Assembly: GCA_022825705.1 (NCBI GenBank)
Contig: JAJDWH010000036.1
Span: forward strand, 310,001 to 374,000
Length of the DNA stretch: 64,000 bases
Source of the DNA: Alphaproteobacteria bacterium
Lineage (GTDB): Bacteria > Pseudomonadota > Alphaproteobacteria > TMED109
Direction of reading: 5' to 3'
Shown here: positions 43,841-54,058 of the stretch, one piece after another
Numbering within the stretch: position 1 is the stretch's first letter
Layout of the letters: every line of letters starts with the position of its first letter
Notes under the pieces: model-generated
The model's input: the letters and a program-made list of their open reading frames with translations, nothing else
Told to the model about the DNA's origin: nothing
The model's database searches: none
Position numbers and translations under genes: made by a program

Positions 43841-43982
43841 GGCTGCCTTCCTAGACGCCTTCAAGGTGCCGCAAACCCTGGGAACGAACGTCCTGTGGCA
43901 TCCGCAGAAAGTTGCCCACCGGGTCACCGGTCGGCGACCGATGCACTAGGTGATCGCGGGTCGGACGGAGCTATCAGTTGCG

Positions 43983-45278
<1,296 letters not shown>

Positions 45279-45293
45279 TCACCTGGAAATCGT

Positions 45294-45608
45294 ATGGTAC
45301 TTCGCTTGTTTCTGTCGGCTGCGGCAATCACGATGAGCTTCGAGCTCTTGGCGCCCGCGCCATCCGACGCCTCCTTCGTGCACTCTGTGGGGCGTGACTA
45401 CATGATCCGTGAATGGGTCGACCAGGAGCTGGATTCCGTTCTCATCGAGATCACCCCGATCATGCACGAGGGCAATCCCGCCTACCGCGTTAGTTTTCGG
45501 CCGCGCTCGGACGCTCCGGATTCCCGGCCGACGGAAATCCTCGTCCGGGCCGATGACTTCCGCGACATGAAGCCGGTGCTGGTGCACCCGCGCCAAGACG
45601 ACGGGTAG
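45294..45608 (+). CDS. Small exported protein of unknown function
   Basis: From an ATG at 45294 it is 104 residues with a signal peptide (LRLFLSAAAITMSFELLAPAPS, cleaved near SDA). The mature part reads REWVDQELDSVLIEITPIMH, EGNPAYRVSFRPRSDAPD and EILVRADDFRDMKPVLVH. No family was recognised. An ATG at 45189 in the same frame is the alternative. It precedes the kinase gene by about 35 bases on the same strand. Confidence 0.55.
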   Translation: MVLRLFLSAAAITMSFELLAPAPSDASFVHSVGRDYMIREWVDQELDSVLIEITPIMHEGNPAYRVSFRPRSDAPDSRPTEILVRADDFRDMKPVLVHPRQDDG

Positions 45609-45643
45609 GTTCGCTGCCCCGGCCCACTGCACCCGATGCGGCG

Positions 45644-46639
45644 TTGCTGCGGGTCCTCGCGGAGCTTGACCTGGACCGCGGAGCAGAACCGCTCGAAGTA
45701 TCCCCGCTGACCGGGGGCGTATCGTCCGACATCTGGAAAGTGGTGTTTCCCGGGCGCACCGTCTGCATCAAGCAGGCCCTCGCGAAACTCCGCACCGAGG
45801 CGGACTGGTTCGCGCCGGTGGGACGCAATGCGGCGGAAGCCGACTGGCTCCGCTGGGCCGGCCGCGTGGTGTCGGGGTCGGCGCCGGCGCTGCTGGCGGA
45901 GGACCGTGGGGCGGGCCTCCTTGTCATGGAGTACCTCGCGCCCGATCGGTACCCGCTGTGGAAGGCGGAGCTGATGGCCGGCCACGTGGATGCGGCGTTT
46001 GCCGCTCGGGTCGGGGAGACGCTGGGGCGCCTGCATGCGGCGGCCGCGGCGGATCCCGCCCTGCCGGCGGGGTTTCCCAATGCCGCGACATTCCACGACA
46101 TCCGCATCGAGCCGTACCTGCTGCATCCGATCGAGCGGAACCGCGACCTCCGTGCTCCCCTCGAAGCGATCGCCGGCGATCTGGCCGGCCGGGCGCCGAC
46201 GCTGATCCACGGTGACGCCAGCCCGAAGAACCTGCTGCGGTCTCCCGGGGGTGGGCCCGTATTCCTCGATGCCGAATGCGCCACCGCCGGTGATCCGGCC
46301 TTCGACCTCGCGTTCTGCCTGAATCACCTGCTGCTCAAGGGCCGCCTGTTTCCGGGCCGCGGGGCGGAGCTGCTCGCCAGCGCGGCCGCCCTGCGCGAAG
46401 CCTATCTTCGGCGGGTGGCCTGGGAAGAACCGGCCGCGCTCGAGACGCGCGTGGCGCGGCTGCTGCCCGGCCTGATGCTCGGTCGCGTCGACGGGCGCTC
46501 GCCGGTCGAGTACCTCGATACCGAGCCGCTGCGGGCTCCGGTGCGCGCCTTCGCCCGCGCGCATCTGATCCGGCCCGCGTCGAACCTGCCCGCGCTCTTT
46601 GCAGACTGGGCCGATCTCCTGGAGAAGCTCAATGCCTGA
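45644..46639 (+). CDS. APH-family small-molecule kinase
   Basis: The 331-residue kinase-fold protein has a glycine-rich loop LTGGVSSDIWKV, Lys43 in TVCIKQAL, the catalytic loop LIHGDASPKN (Asp191, Asn196) and the metal-binding FLDAE (Asp209), then GDPAFDLAFCLNHLLLK. The VCIKQALAKLR segment recalls methylthioribose kinase, but the match is partial. The start is a TTG at 45644; nothing better lies upstream. It overlaps the enolase-like gene by eight bases, so both products likely act on one pathway. Confidence 0.85.
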   Translation: MLRVLAELDLDRGAEPLEVSPLTGGVSSDIWKVVFPGRTVCIKQALAKLRTEADWFAPVGRNAAEADWLRWAGRVVSGSAPALLAEDRGAGLLVMEYLAPDRYPLWKAELMAGHVDAAFAARVGETLGRLHAAAAADPALPAGFPNAATFHDIRIEPYLLHPIERNRDLRAPLEAIAGDLAGRAPTLIHGDASPKNLLRSPGGGPVFLDAECATAGDPAFDLAFCLNHLLLKGRLFPGRGAELLASAAALREAYLRRVAWEEPAALETRVARLLPGLMLGRVDGRSPVEYLDTEPLRAPVRAFARAHLIRPASNLPALFADWADLLEKLNA

Positions 46640-47924
46640 CACGACCATTCGCGGCGTGCAGGGACGCCGGATCTGGGATTCACGCGGTCATCCGACCGTG
46701 GAGGCCGACGTGATCCTGGCGGGTGGTACCAGGGGGCGCGCGGCCGCCCCCGCGGGCGCCAGCCGCGGGGGCGGGGAGGCGATCGACCTTCGTGACGGCG
46801 GCGCGGCGCTCGGTGGCCGGGACGTGGCAGGTGCGCTCCGGGCGCTCAATGGACCGGTGCGCGATGCGCTCATGGGCGTGGACGCCGCCGACCAGCCGGC
46901 CGTAGACCGGATCCTCGCGGAGCTGGGCGGCGAGGGGTTCGCGAAGATCGGCGGCAACACCTCTACGGCCGTGTCGTTGGCCGTCCTCGACGCTGCTGCC
47001 CGGGCCCATGGGCTCGCGCGCTGGGAGCTGCTGGCGGGCGACAGCGCGCCGCTGCTGCCGTTACCCGAAATCCAGCTGCTGGGCGGCGGCGCCCATGCCG
47101 CACGGGCCCTCGACCTGCAGGACATCATGGTGATGCCGGTCGGCGCGTCCTCGTTTGCGGAGGCTCTCCGGATCACCGGCGAGACATACCGGGCCGCCGG
47201 TCAGCTGCTGGCGGACGCCGGGCGGCTTGCGGGCGTGGCGGATGAAGGCGGCTATTGGCCCGTCTTCGATTCCAATCGGGAGGCGCTCGCGTTCGCCGTC
47301 CAGGCCATCGAGGCCGCCGGCCTCCGCCCGGGCACCGACATGGCGCTCTCGCTGGATGTCGCGGCCAACCAGCTGCATGAAGACGGCCGGTACCGGCTGC
47401 GCCTCGAAGACCGTGAGCTGGAGCCCGATGCCTTCGCGGACGAGCTGCTCGGCTGGTGCCGGGAGTTCCCCGTCATCTCGATTGAGGATCCGCTGGCGGA
47501 AGACGACGGGGATGGGATGGTCCGGTTCGTGGCGGCGGTCGATGGGCGGGCCCAGGTCGTGGGTGACGATTTCCTGGTGACCGACGCCAAGCGCACGGCC
47601 GCTGCCGCCGAGGCGTGCGCCGCGACGGCACTGCTCGTGAAGCCCAACCAGGCGGGCACGGTCACCCGGTCACGGGAGGCGCTCGACGCGGCCCGGGCCG
47701 CGGGCTGGGGCACCATTGTGTCGGCGCGTTCAGGCGAGACCGAGGATGTGTCGGTCACGCACTTGGCGGTGGGCTGGCGGGCGGGCCAGATCAAGGTCGG
47801 TTCCTTCGCCCGTTCCGAGCGCATGGCAAAGTGGAACGAAGCGCTCCGGATCGAGGAGCATGCTGGTGCCGATGCCCGCTTCGCTGGTCGTGCCGCCGTC
47901 GTGGCACCCCGGTTCGGTGCCTGA
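46632..47924 (+). CDS. Divergent enolase-family protein lacking the catalytic His
   Basis: The 430-residue protein aligns with enolase throughout. Retained are Ser44, His155 (GGGAHA), Glu205 (DEGGYWP), the metal ligands Asp242, Glu285 and Asp312, Lys337 (LLVKPNQ) and Lys388 (QIKVGS). Changed are Glu168 of yeast enolase to Asp164 (LQDIMV) and His373 to Ala365 (SARSGETED for SHRSGETED). The phosphate-site loop around 40-50 is also unusual. It probably acts on another phosphorylated acid. It is translationally coupled to the kinase. Confidence 0.88.
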   Translation: MPDTTIRGVQGRRIWDSRGHPTVEADVILAGGTRGRAAAPAGASRGGGEAIDLRDGGAALGGRDVAGALRALNGPVRDALMGVDAADQPAVDRILAELGGEGFAKIGGNTSTAVSLAVLDAAARAHGLARWELLAGDSAPLLPLPEIQLLGGGAHAARALDLQDIMVMPVGASSFAEALRITGETYRAAGQLLADAGRLAGVADEGGYWPVFDSNREALAFAVQAIEAAGLRPGTDMALSLDVAANQLHEDGRYRLRLEDRELEPDAFADELLGWCREFPVISIEDPLAEDDGDGMVRFVAAVDGRAQVVGDDFLVTDAKRTAAAAEACAATALLVKPNQAGTVTRSREALDAARAAGWGTIVSARSGETEDVSVTHLAVGWRAGQIKVGSFARSERMAKWNEALRIEEHAGADARFAGRAAVVAPRFGA

Positions 47925-48513
47925 TCTGGGCTGACGGCAGACAGATTCCAATCCCGCGAGAATAGGGCCGGGCCCGTCAGACTTGGTCACGTGAGCCCGC
48001 ACCCGTTGTGGAGCATCGAGGACGTGCTGCGGCTTCCCCAGAGCCAGGCAAGTCTGCGCTGGCGATCGTCTTTCGAGGTTCTACGATCTGTGCGCCCGCA
48101 AACACGTCATGTTTCGGACGACGCAACGGCTGCTGAGTTGGCTTGCGCGGCAACTCCTCTGACGGCTAGTGCCGCGGACCCGCGTCTACATTCCATGCCT
48201 CTGATGGTCGGCGGATCACATTTGCGGGCAAGACCGGGAGTCCGTCGTCATTCCCCTGAATACGCCAACTGAAACTGCCCGGCACCGGAGGCTAGCCAAC
48301 TCGCGCCCGAGCCCTTCTGCTCTGCCGAATAGTGTGGATTGACATTCCCCTGGTCATATTTGATCTCGTTGCCGTGTCCCATTCGGACCTCGCTGCTGGT
48401 GCAGCGCAGACACTGGTACACCCCGAGGGACCGGCGCTGGCTTTGTCATCTCGTGCAAGTATCCGAGTCCTGTAGTATGATTTTCCGGTTCTGATATTCA
48501 GAGTATATACAAC
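47925..48513. other. Intergenic region upstream of an AbrB-VapC module
   Basis: About 590 bases without a supported gene. The last 60 bases are AT-rich (GTATGATTTTCCGG, AGTATATACAAC) and probably contain the TA promoter and operator. Confidence 0.4.
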
Positions 48514-48729
48514 ATGCGAATTTCTGAGCGTGGTCAGGTCACCATTCCCAAGGCCTTGCGAGATCGCTTTGGGATGAGCCACAACGTAGAGGTGGAAATT
48601 ACTCCGACCCGGGAGGGCCTTCTCATCCAGAAGCAAACGTCCGCAAAACATCCAGTGGAGCGCGTGTACGCAATCTTGAGCAACGTTGGCGACACGGACG
48701 AATATCTTGAAGAAATCCGCGGAAGGTGA
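48514..48729 (+). CDS. AbrB/MazE-family antitoxin (VapB-like)
   Basis: The 71-residue protein begins MRISERGQVTIPKALRDRFG, MSHNVEVEITPTREGLLIQK, a swapped-hairpin AbrB domain. A short helical tail follows (ERVYAILSNVGDTDEYLEEI). Its stop overlaps the PIN toxin GTG by four bases. It should bind the toxin and repress the operon. Confidence 0.92.
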   Translation: MRISERGQVTIPKALRDRFGMSHNVEVEITPTREGLLIQKQTSAKHPVERVYAILSNVGDTDEYLEEIRGR

Positions 48730-49121
48730 TCACCGCGGTCGACACAAGTGTCTTGCTTGACGTGTTCATAGCCGATGCTCAGCACGGCGAACGGTCGAAG
48801 TCGTGGCTGCGCGCCGCCTACGATGCGGGCGCCATTGTGGTATGCGATATCGTTTATGCGGAGCTGGTTCCGGCTTTCCGCGATCGGTCAGTTCTCGACC
48901 GCGCATTGCTGGAAATCAATACAGCCGCTTCTCCAATAGATACTGCTGTCGCCTACGAAGCCGGCATTCGCTGGAAGCGTTATCGGCAATCGGGCGGGCC
49001 AAGGAATCGGATCATCACCGATTTCCTGATCGGTGCCCACGCCGTTACTGTTGCTGACAATTTCCTAACGCGAGATCGAGGTTTCTACGCCACGTATTTT
49101 CCGGAGCTGATGAAACCATGA
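48726..49121 (+). CDS. VapC-type PIN domain ribonuclease toxin
   Basis: The 131-residue protein has all PIN acidic residues in place: AVDTSVLLDVF (first Asp), CDIVYAELVPAF (Glu), IITDFLIGAHA (Asp) and FLTRDRGFYA (Asp). It starts with GTG, coupled to the AbrB-type antitoxin. VapC toxins cleave tRNA or rRNA. This copy appears functional, unlike the PIN gene at 39 kb. Confidence 0.93.
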   Translation: MITAVDTSVLLDVFIADAQHGERSKSWLRAAYDAGAIVVCDIVYAELVPAFRDRSVLDRALLEINTAASPIDTAVAYEAGIRWKRYRQSGGPRNRIITDFLIGAHAVTVADNFLTRDRGFYATYFPELMKP

Positions 49122-49519
49122 TTGACGGGTCGGATCAGCGTACTGTACTCCGCATCGATTACCACGACCTCGTCTGAGGCGGGCAGTTCCAAAACCTGCG
49201 ATTCGCACCAGCCTCTCGCCACGCGATCTGCAATGTCTTCACTGGCGGCAGGGGTGAGAAAATCACCGAATTTCTCGCTGACATGACACTGTCATGCTGT
49301 ACCGGAACCGAGTTCAAGCCCGACGCTGGGTTGGGCAATGGCTTTACTGTGGCTGGCCCCCGACCTTGTCTCGTCGCCGAACCTTGGTTCGAGGTCTCTA
49401 CTGCCACGGCACGTGCACTTACGGTGACTACCGTCAAGATCGCTCGTGCGGGTGCTCTGGTCAGGGCCAGCGCGGTAACGGAGGCGATCCGAAACGCAAA
49501 CCGATGCACCGTTGGGCAG
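49122..49519. other. Gap with no supported gene
   Basis: Between vapC and the HigB remnant. A minus-strand frame at about 49100-49290 (FGDFLTPAASEDIADRVARG, ESQVLELPASDEVVVIDAEY) looks protein-like but has no start or known family. Confidence 0.35.
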
Positions 49520-49749
49520 CCGCTAAGGTGGTGGTACGCAGTCGCCGCAGCTGCAGACAGGAGTTCCCGGCAGCTGTCAAGGCGGCTGACAGAAACGCGG
49601 GCATCGTCGGCAACGACGGAACTGGCTTCAACATGGCAGGGAACAGGGATCCGTCCCTGATTCAGTTTGACCTCAGTAATCGAATTGGCTTCGTACGGTT
49701 CGTGGGATCGCATGCCGAATACAACGAAATCGACGCCTCGAATGTGTAA
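49520..49749 (+). pseudogene. higB: Frameshifted HigB-type toxin remnant
   Basis: One frame gives GQPLRWWYAVAAAAD. A second gives PAAVKAADRNAGIVGNDG, GFNMAGNRDPSLIQFDL and IGFVRFVGSHAEYNEIDASN. Together these match HigB (PLRxWY, ADVKAxxRNASIVGN, RIVFNIAGN, FVRFVGTHAEYDxID). The frames switch near 49560, the N-terminus is missing, and RYRLI is altered to RDPSLI. It lies directly upstream of an intact HigA gene. Confidence 0.8.
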
Positions 49750-49759
49750 GGGGACCAGC

Positions 49760-50134
49760 GTGGAAATTAAGCCAATCAGAGGCGAAGCCGATTATCACGG
49801 CGCGCTGGAGACGATTGACGCTCTGATGGGAGCGCCACCCAACACTCCGGAAGCTGATGCATTTGAAATAATTGCCGTGCTTGTCGAAGCCTACGAGGCG
49901 GAGTACTGGAATGTTGGGGCACCGGACCCAGTAGCCCTGATCGAACAGGTAATGGAGGCCCGTGGCTACCGGCAGAAGGACTTCGAGGTGCTGACTGCGT
50001 CGCAGCGGCGCGCTTCGGAGGTGTTCAACCGCCGCCGTCGCCTCACACTTCCGATGATTCGCGCCTTGGCGTCGGATTGGAAGCTTCCCGCTGAAATGCT
50101 TGTTCGGGAGTACGATCTCACGCGGCGCCCTTAG
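49760..50134 (+). CDS. higA: HigA-type antitoxin
   Basis: The 124-residue protein from a GTG preceded by AAGGGG reads VEIKPIRGEADYHGALETID, ALMGAPPNTPEADAFEIIAV, DPVALIEQVMEARGYRQKDF and MIRALASDWKLPAEMLVREY. This is the HigA antitoxin with its helix-turn-helix in the C-terminal half. It looks intact although its toxin is broken, so it may persist as a repressor or anti-addiction gene. Confidence 0.88.
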   Translation: MEIKPIRGEADYHGALETIDALMGAPPNTPEADAFEIIAVLVEAYEAEYWNVGAPDPVALIEQVMEARGYRQKDFEVLTASQRRASEVFNRRRRLTLPMIRALASDWKLPAEMLVREYDLTRRP

Positions 50135-50232
50135 TTGGTGTGGCGGTGCCGGGGAGCGCGTATCAAGGGGTTTACCGCTCTTGCAAGCTACGCGTCAGTC
50201 TCCGCCAGGGAAGCAGGATGATCGCCGACGGA

Positions 50233-50706
50233 CTAGCTCGTCGTTACTTGAAGATCCGGGAGCGAAGGAACCGCTTCAATGGCGACGATGTAGCCCGACG
50301 GTAAGTTAAGTTCCCGGGCTCCCGCGAGCACCAGGTTCTTGTACCAGTCGAACGGCTGGAGCGTGGCGTCACGTGCTTCCGGCTTCGCCAGATACATCGT
50401 GGCGTCCATCAATTGTTCGCCGAGCGTCACCCTGACGGGTTCCCGTCGGTAACCAGGGCCCTCAATCCGATCCAGTTTGGTGATCTGTGCATCGGTCAGG
50501 CGGTCGAGCGCGCCCCATACCCGGTCGTCCGGATGGCCCGTGTGGAACGCATCGCATTTGCCGGTGCCGTCTCGTCCACCCACCTTGTGAAATCGGAGCG
50601 CGTGCCCCGTGAGATAGGCCGCCCCGAGCCGCTCACAGGTGCCGAGACGAGCCTCGATGCGCGCCCTGAACATGTTGGATCCGTACGACAGGTGCAGCAA
50701 TGTCAA
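50233..50706 (-). CDS. Gamma-glutamylcyclotransferase-like protein
   Basis: The product of about 157 residues begins near a TTG at 50706 (or 50700) and reads LHLSYGSNMFRARIEARLGT, then YLTGHALRFHKVGGRDGTGK, VWGALDRLTDAQITKLDRIE and FDWYKNLVLAGARELNLPSG. YGSNM is the GGCT-fold substrate loop, and the acidic catalytic position is in LDRIEG. The family converts gamma-glutamyl dipeptides to 5-oxoproline. It seems monocistronic. Confidence 0.85.
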   Translation of the reverse strand: MTLLHLSYGSNMFRARIEARLGTCERLGAAYLTGHALRFHKVGGRDGTGKCDAFHTGHPDDRVWGALDRLTDAQITKLDRIEGPGYRREPVRVTLGEQLMDATMYLAKPEARDATLQPFDWYKNLVLAGARELNLPSGYIVAIEAVPSLPDLQVTTS

Positions 50707-50960
50707 CTCCGTACGGACGATCCACGGTGTCGCGCCAGGAGGACAAGGCCGCTTCGGGACGGATCCTGCGGCCGGCAGCCATGTTGGCCGAAATCTTCGT
50801 TGGCGCCGATCAACATAGCGGCCCCGTAGCGAGCAGCCACAGTGCGGCATGGCCGCCGATGCGTCTCAAGATGGAGTTCCGCGGTGCATTCCCGTAATAC
50901 CTAGAGATTCGAACATGCTTTAGGATGGCCGGTTCTGCGCGGATTGGATTGGAGGCGTCG

Positions 50961-52082
50961 ATGCCGAGGGTGATCAAGTTCGGAATGGCAGTGGCTCTCC
51001 TTGCGGGCGGCCTGACTGCCACCAACGCAACTGCCAAGGATCTGACCTTCGCCATTGGCTTGCCGCCCATCCACACCTGGTCGAAGACGCTGGCCTACGT
51101 CGACGAACACATCGACGAGCGGTCCGGCGGGGCACTCTCCACGGAGGTTTTCTACGGGTCACTCCTTAACCTCAAGCAGGGGCTTAACGGTGTCCGCGAC
51201 GGACTGGCCGATGCCGCCCTCCTGGTGCCTGGCTATCACCCGGCGGAGATGCCCCAGGTCAACCTGATTCTCGACCTGGCGATGCTCGGGCATAACGCCA
51301 CGGTCCTCTCAGCGGCGACCAGCGAATACATGTTCACCTGCCCGGAGTGCCTTGCGGAATCCGAGGCCAACGGCTCCGTGTTTCTCGCCATGACCTCGAA
51401 CGCTCCGTACATGCTGCTTACCACGGAGCCGATGACCACGCTGGAGTCCCTCAGGGGCAAGAACATCCGCAGCTTCTCGGCGTTCGGGCGGTGGGTCGAG
51501 TTCATCGGCGGGATCAAGATGTCGCTGTCAGCCAACGACATCTACGACGCCCTGAGCCGCGGAACGCTGGACGCGAACCTGCATCCGGCCACCGAGCTCT
51601 ACAACCTGAACTTCAAGGACGTCGCCAAGTTCATCACGCGGCTGCCGCTCGGCACCTACCACGGCAATCAGTTCAACATGAACATCGACACGTGGCGGAA
51701 TCTCACCACCGACGAGCGTCGCCTCCTGCTGGACCTGTTCGCCGAAGCGTCGGCTCTCACCACGGTGCAGTTCCAGACGTTCAACGACGACATCCTGAAC
51801 GGCGGCGGAGCCGCCGACGGGATTCAGGTTCTGGAGCCGGCGCCGGAGCTGGTGGCGGCCACCGAACAGTTCATCGCCGAGGACATGGCCAACATGGAGG
51901 TCATGGCCAGGGACAACTACGGCATCACGGATGCCGAGCCCCGCATCGCTCGGTTCACCGCCCTGATCGAGAAGTGGCGCGGACAGCTGGCGGCCATTGA
52001 CGCGACCGATGTGGATGCGGTGACGGCGCTCTACAAGCGCGAGATCTGGGACCGTGTCGACGCCGCCACGCATGGGATGTGA
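50961..52082 (+). CDS. TRAP transporter substrate-binding protein (DctP family)
   Basis: The 373-residue protein starts MPRVIKFGMAVALLAGGLTA with a signal peptide to NATAK. The mature part reads LTFAIGLPPIHTWSKTLAYV, LKQGLNGVRDGLADAALLVP, LRGKNIRSFSAFGRWVEFIG and MSLSANDIYDALSRGTLDAN. These are the DctP-type features, including the Arg in NIRSF at the carboxylate-binding position. It delivers an organic acid to the permease subunits encoded next. Confidence 0.92.
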   Translation: MPRVIKFGMAVALLAGGLTATNATAKDLTFAIGLPPIHTWSKTLAYVDEHIDERSGGALSTEVFYGSLLNLKQGLNGVRDGLADAALLVPGYHPAEMPQVNLILDLAMLGHNATVLSAATSEYMFTCPECLAESEANGSVFLAMTSNAPYMLLTTEPMTTLESLRGKNIRSFSAFGRWVEFIGGIKMSLSANDIYDALSRGTLDANLHPATELYNLNFKDVAKFITRLPLGTYHGNQFNMNIDTWRNLTTDERRLLLDLFAEASALTTVQFQTFNDDILNGGGAADGIQVLEPAPELVAATEQFIAEDMANMEVMARDNYGITDAEPRIARFTALIEKWRGQLAAIDATDVDAVTALYKREIWDRVDAATHGM

Positions 52083-52157
52083 ACCCATCGTGCTGGGCCG
52101 TTCGGTTTCAGGCGCCTAGCGCTGCACCGATGAGTACGGCGCTGAACTAGGACCGGC

Positions 52158-52718
52158 ATGCATCGCCTGGGGCGCATCCTCGGCCGCTTGACGGACATCC
52201 TCGCCGTGATCGGCTGCGTGGCAGTCGTCCTGATGATGCTGCACATCACGCTGGACGTGTTCATGCGGCTGATCGGCCACCCGATCCCGGCCACGGTGAC
52301 CATCGTGCCGCACTACTACATGCTGCCGATCATCTTCCTGCCGCTGGCGCTGGCCGAGCGCAACGACGCCCACATCACGGTGGAGGTCTTCGTGCAATTG
52401 CTGCGCCGGCGATGGCAGCGAGCGCTCGCGGTAGTGAGTTGGGCGACCTCGGCGGTCGTCTTCAGCCTGCTCTTCTACCAGACCCTTCTTGACGCACTGG
52501 AGAAAACGGCGGTCGGGACGTTCATGATGGAGGTCGACTGGAAGATTCCGATCTGGGCTTCCTACTACTTCCTGCCCGTCGGCTTCGCACTGGTCGTGGT
52601 CGTGCTGCTGTACCGGATCGCGGTGACGGTCATGGGGGTGAAGAGCAGCCTGGGCGAGGTCCAGCACGACGCCTTTAAAGAATCCCACGTCAAAGAATCC
52701 CACGTCGGCCTGGAATAG
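52158..52718 (+). CDS. TRAP transporter small permease (DctQ)
   Basis: The 186-residue protein has four membrane segments, the first at ILAVIGCVAVVLMMLHITLD. The DctQ motif VFMRLIGHPIPATVTIVPHY and LAERNDAHITVEVFVQLLRR are visible. The C-terminal tail carries a short in-frame duplication (KESHVKESHV). It pairs with DctM in the inner membrane. The large permease starts directly after. Confidence 0.92.
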   Translation: MHRLGRILGRLTDILAVIGCVAVVLMMLHITLDVFMRLIGHPIPATVTIVPHYYMLPIIFLPLALAERNDAHITVEVFVQLLRRRWQRALAVVSWATSAVVFSLLFYQTLLDALEKTAVGTFMMEVDWKIPIWASYYFLPVGFALVVVVLLYRIAVTVMGVKSSLGEVQHDAFKESHVKESHVGLE

Positions 52719-52719
52719 C

Positions 52720-54030
52720 GTGTTCGACCGCACCGAAATCGGATTGATCGGAATCGGCGTCCTGCTCGTCCTGATCCTGCTGCGGATTCCGGTGGGGATT
52801 TCGTTGATTGCGGTGTCGTTCGGCGGGATCTGGGTACTCGTCGGACTGAAGCCGGCCTGGGGCATCCTGACGGCTGTCCCGTTCGACTTCGGGGCCAAGT
52901 GGACCCTCACCTCGGTGCCCATGTTCCTGCTCATGGGCTTCTGCTGCTACCACGCCGGTCTCACCCGGGGCCTGTTCGAGGCCGCGCGCAAGTGGCTGTC
53001 CGGGCTCCCCGGCGGCCTGGCGGTCGCCTCGGTGTTCGGGGCCGCGGGGTTCTCGGCCGTTACCGGATCCTCCGTCGCCTGCGCCGCCGCCATGGGCCGG
53101 ATCGCGGTGCCCGAGATGATGCGGAACCGGTACGACGCCACCCTCGCGACCGGCACCGTGGCCGTGGCGGGGACCATCGGCGCGCTGATCCCGCCGTCGA
53201 TCCTGCTCATCCTCTACGGCATCTTCGTGCAGGTGCCGATCTCCAAGTTGTTCCTCGGCGGTATCGGTGCCGGCCTGCTGACCGTGGCCGCCTACACGCT
53301 CGTCATCATCGTTCGGGCCAAGCTTCATCCGGAGCTCGCACCGGCCGTCCGCGAGCGCACGTCGCTCGGCGAGAAACTGCTGGCGCTGGCCGACACGTGG
53401 CCGATCATTCTCCTGGTCATCGGGGTGTTCGGCGGCCTGTTCGCGGGCGTGTTCACGCCGACCGAGGCCGGCGCGGTGGGCGCCTTCCTCGCCTTCGTGA
53501 TCGCCGGCGCGAAGGGCGCGCTGACCTGGGCGACGTCACGGCAGGCGGTGGTCGAGACCATTCAGACCACGGCCGCGATCTTCGTGATCGCCATCGGCGC
53601 GAATCTGCTGACCCGATTTCTGGCGCTCTCCGGCGCCTCGCAGTTCCTGTCGCAGATGGTCATCGATCTCGGCGCCGACACGGTGCTGCTGATGGCCGGT
53701 ATCGCCGTGATGTTCCTGATCCTCGGGATGTTCCTGGAGCCGCTCGGCGCGATGCTGCTCACCATCCCGGTGCTGCTGCCGATCCTTCAGGACACCGGGC
53801 TCAGCCTGATCTGGTTCGGCGTGGTCCTGACGAAGTTCCTGGAAATCGGGATGATCACGCCGCCCATTGGGCTCAACGTCTTTGTGATCAAGGGGGTGGT
53901 GGGGAATCTCGCCACCACCACGCAGATCTTCAAGGGCATTGTGTACTTCCTGCTAGCCGACATCGTGGTGGTCGTGCTGCTCATGATGTTTCCCGACCTC
54001 ATCCTGTTCTGGCCGAACCTGATCGACTAA
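52720..54030 (+). CDS. TRAP transporter large permease (DctM)
   Basis: The 436-residue protein begins with GTG and has about 12 membrane segments. DctM features are LTSVPMFLLMGFCCYHAGLT, SAVTGSSVACAAAMGRIAVP, TIGALIPPSILLILYGI, GVFTPTEAGAVGAFLAFVIA and ITPPIGLNVFVIKG. It transports the solute using a Na+ or H+ gradient. It is separated by one base from dctQ and followed at 28 bases by an acyl-CoA ligase. Confidence 0.95.
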   Translation: MFDRTEIGLIGIGVLLVLILLRIPVGISLIAVSFGGIWVLVGLKPAWGILTAVPFDFGAKWTLTSVPMFLLMGFCCYHAGLTRGLFEAARKWLSGLPGGLAVASVFGAAGFSAVTGSSVACAAAMGRIAVPEMMRNRYDATLATGTVAVAGTIGALIPPSILLILYGIFVQVPISKLFLGGIGAGLLTVAAYTLVIIVRAKLHPELAPAVRERTSLGEKLLALADTWPIILLVIGVFGGLFAGVFTPTEAGAVGAFLAFVIAGAKGALTWATSRQAVVETIQTTAAIFVIAIGANLLTRFLALSGASQFLSQMVIDLGADTVLLMAGIAVMFLILGMFLEPLGAMLLTIPVLLPILQDTGLSLIWFGVVLTKFLEIGMITPPIGLNVFVIKGVVGNLATTTQIFKGIVYFLLADIVVVVLLMMFPDLILFWPNLID

Positions 54031-54058
54031 GCCTGTCCGGGGCGCGACGGAACCATCC

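Noticed and set aside
47991-48272. Possible small gene downstream of the enolase-like gene
   Set aside because: Composition and lack of motifs do not support coding.
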